Source: an uncultured Bacteroidales bacterium
GTDB taxonomy: Bacteria; Bacteroidota; Bacteroidia; Bacteroidales; UBA932
DNA length: 7,021 bases
Direction of reading: 5' to 3'
Assembly: GCA_900317065.1 (NCBI GenBank)
Contig: ONFK01000170.1
Span: forward strand, 1 to 7,021
A model generated the notes under the pieces. It was not told the origin of the DNA and ran no database searches. It saw only the letters and a list, made by a program, of their open reading frames with translations. Numbering within the stretch: the stretch's first letter is position 1; the number at the start of each line of letters is the position of its first letter. Shown in pieces: positions 6,615 through 7,021 of the stretch. The position numbers and the translations under genes are program-made.

Positions 6615-7021
6615 TGATAGCTTATAATCTAGAGAATATATTGAAGGAACTGCCATCAGGGGTCAAACTGGTGGCAGTTTCCAAATTCCATCCCTTTGAG
6701 GCCATCCTTGAGGCATATTCCGAAGGGCAGAGAGCGTTCGGGGAAAGCCGTCCGCAGGAGTTTGCGTCCAAGGCGATGCAACTCCCATTCGACATAGAGT
6801 GGCATTTCATAGGGCATCTGCAGACCAACAAACTCAAGTTGGTGCTGCCTTATGTCTATCTCGTGGAATCTATCGACACCGAGCATCTGCTGGATGCGGT
6901 GAATACATGGGGTGAGAAGAACAACAAGATAACGTCCGTGCTGCTGGAAGTGCATATCGGTGCAGAAGAAACCAAGCAGGGTTTCGCTCCATCCGAGGTT
7001 TTGGAGCTTCTGAAGCGGACA
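6614..7021 (+). CDS. yggS: YggS/PLPBP-family pyridoxal-phosphate homeostasis protein, 3'-truncated by window edge
   Basis: This family (YggS, PROSC/PLPBP) consists of single-domain TIM-barrel proteins that bind pyridoxal 5'-phosphate and help balance B6 vitamers and amino-acid pools; no enzyme reaction is established. The first 136 residues are present and open to the window end. LVAVSKFHP carries the expected Schiff-base lysine (Lys24). FGESRPQEF (42-50), WHFIGHLQTNK (63-73) and VESIDTEHLL (84-93) are the conserved family segments. VLLEVHIGAEETKQGF matches the usual VNIGxExxKxG strand. The remaining ~90 residues, with the phosphate-binding C-terminal motifs, lie outside. Translation starts at ATG 6614, sharing its A with the TAA of yidC (TAATG), which suggests translational coupling and a common transcript. 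The lysine sits nearer the N-terminus than in E. coli YggS because the N-terminal helix is short. Confidence 0.95.
   Translation, partial: MIAYNLENILKELPSGVKLVAVSKFHPFEAILEAYSEGQRAFGESRPQEFASKAMQLPFDIEWHFIGHLQTNKLKLVLPYVYLVESIDTEHLLDAVNTWGEKNNKITSVLLEVHIGAEETKQGFAPSEVLELLKRT

Noticed and set aside
4800..6656. 618-codon open frame on the minus strand opposite yidC
   Set aside because: It is His/Leu/Glu-rich with no family resemblance and is antisense to a clear YidC; high GC and codon bias create it.

Overview
This window looks like chromosomal DNA from a member of the Bacteroidota, most likely order Bacteroidales. The evidence is a TonB-dependent receptor with Bacteroidota-style plug motifs, promoters of the TTG-N19-TAnnTTTG type, A-rich leaders without a Shine-Dalgarno sequence, a multi-repeat DUF349 protein, and a YidC with a long Gln/Lys-rich tail. 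The coding DNA is GC-rich while the intergenic DNA is AT-rich. Family-level placement is not possible from the sequence alone.

Layout. Positions 2-1966 hold the 3' part of an outer-membrane TonB-dependent receptor on the + strand. A 322-bp gap (1967-2288) follows. It contains a good rightward Bacteroidota promoter with no gene after it, a set of strong and partly mutually exclusive inverted repeats, and a 33-bp element present twice. Positions 2289-2929 on the minus strand hold trmD, the tRNA m1G37 methyltransferase gene. It is broken by what looks like a 37-bp internal deletion that removes part of the conserved core and shifts the frame. A short divergent promoter region (2930-3002) follows. 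A rightward cluster of DUF349 protein, yidC and a YggS-type PLP-binding protein then runs to the end of the window, with almost no space between genes.

How the genes fit together. The receptor belongs to outer-membrane uptake. The DUF349-yidC-yggS cluster looks like one transcription unit: 3 bp separate the first two genes, and the last two share one base in TAATG. YidC inserts inner-membrane proteins, YggS concerns vitamin B6 homeostasis, and the DUF349 protein has no established role. trmD is divergently transcribed from this cluster through closely packed promoters.

Most notable points. The broken trmD stands out because the gene is normally essential or strongly required; either the assembly is wrong here or the cell has another solution. 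The repeat-rich intergenic segment that abuts the trmD stop is the second. I found no convincing new defence or mobile system.
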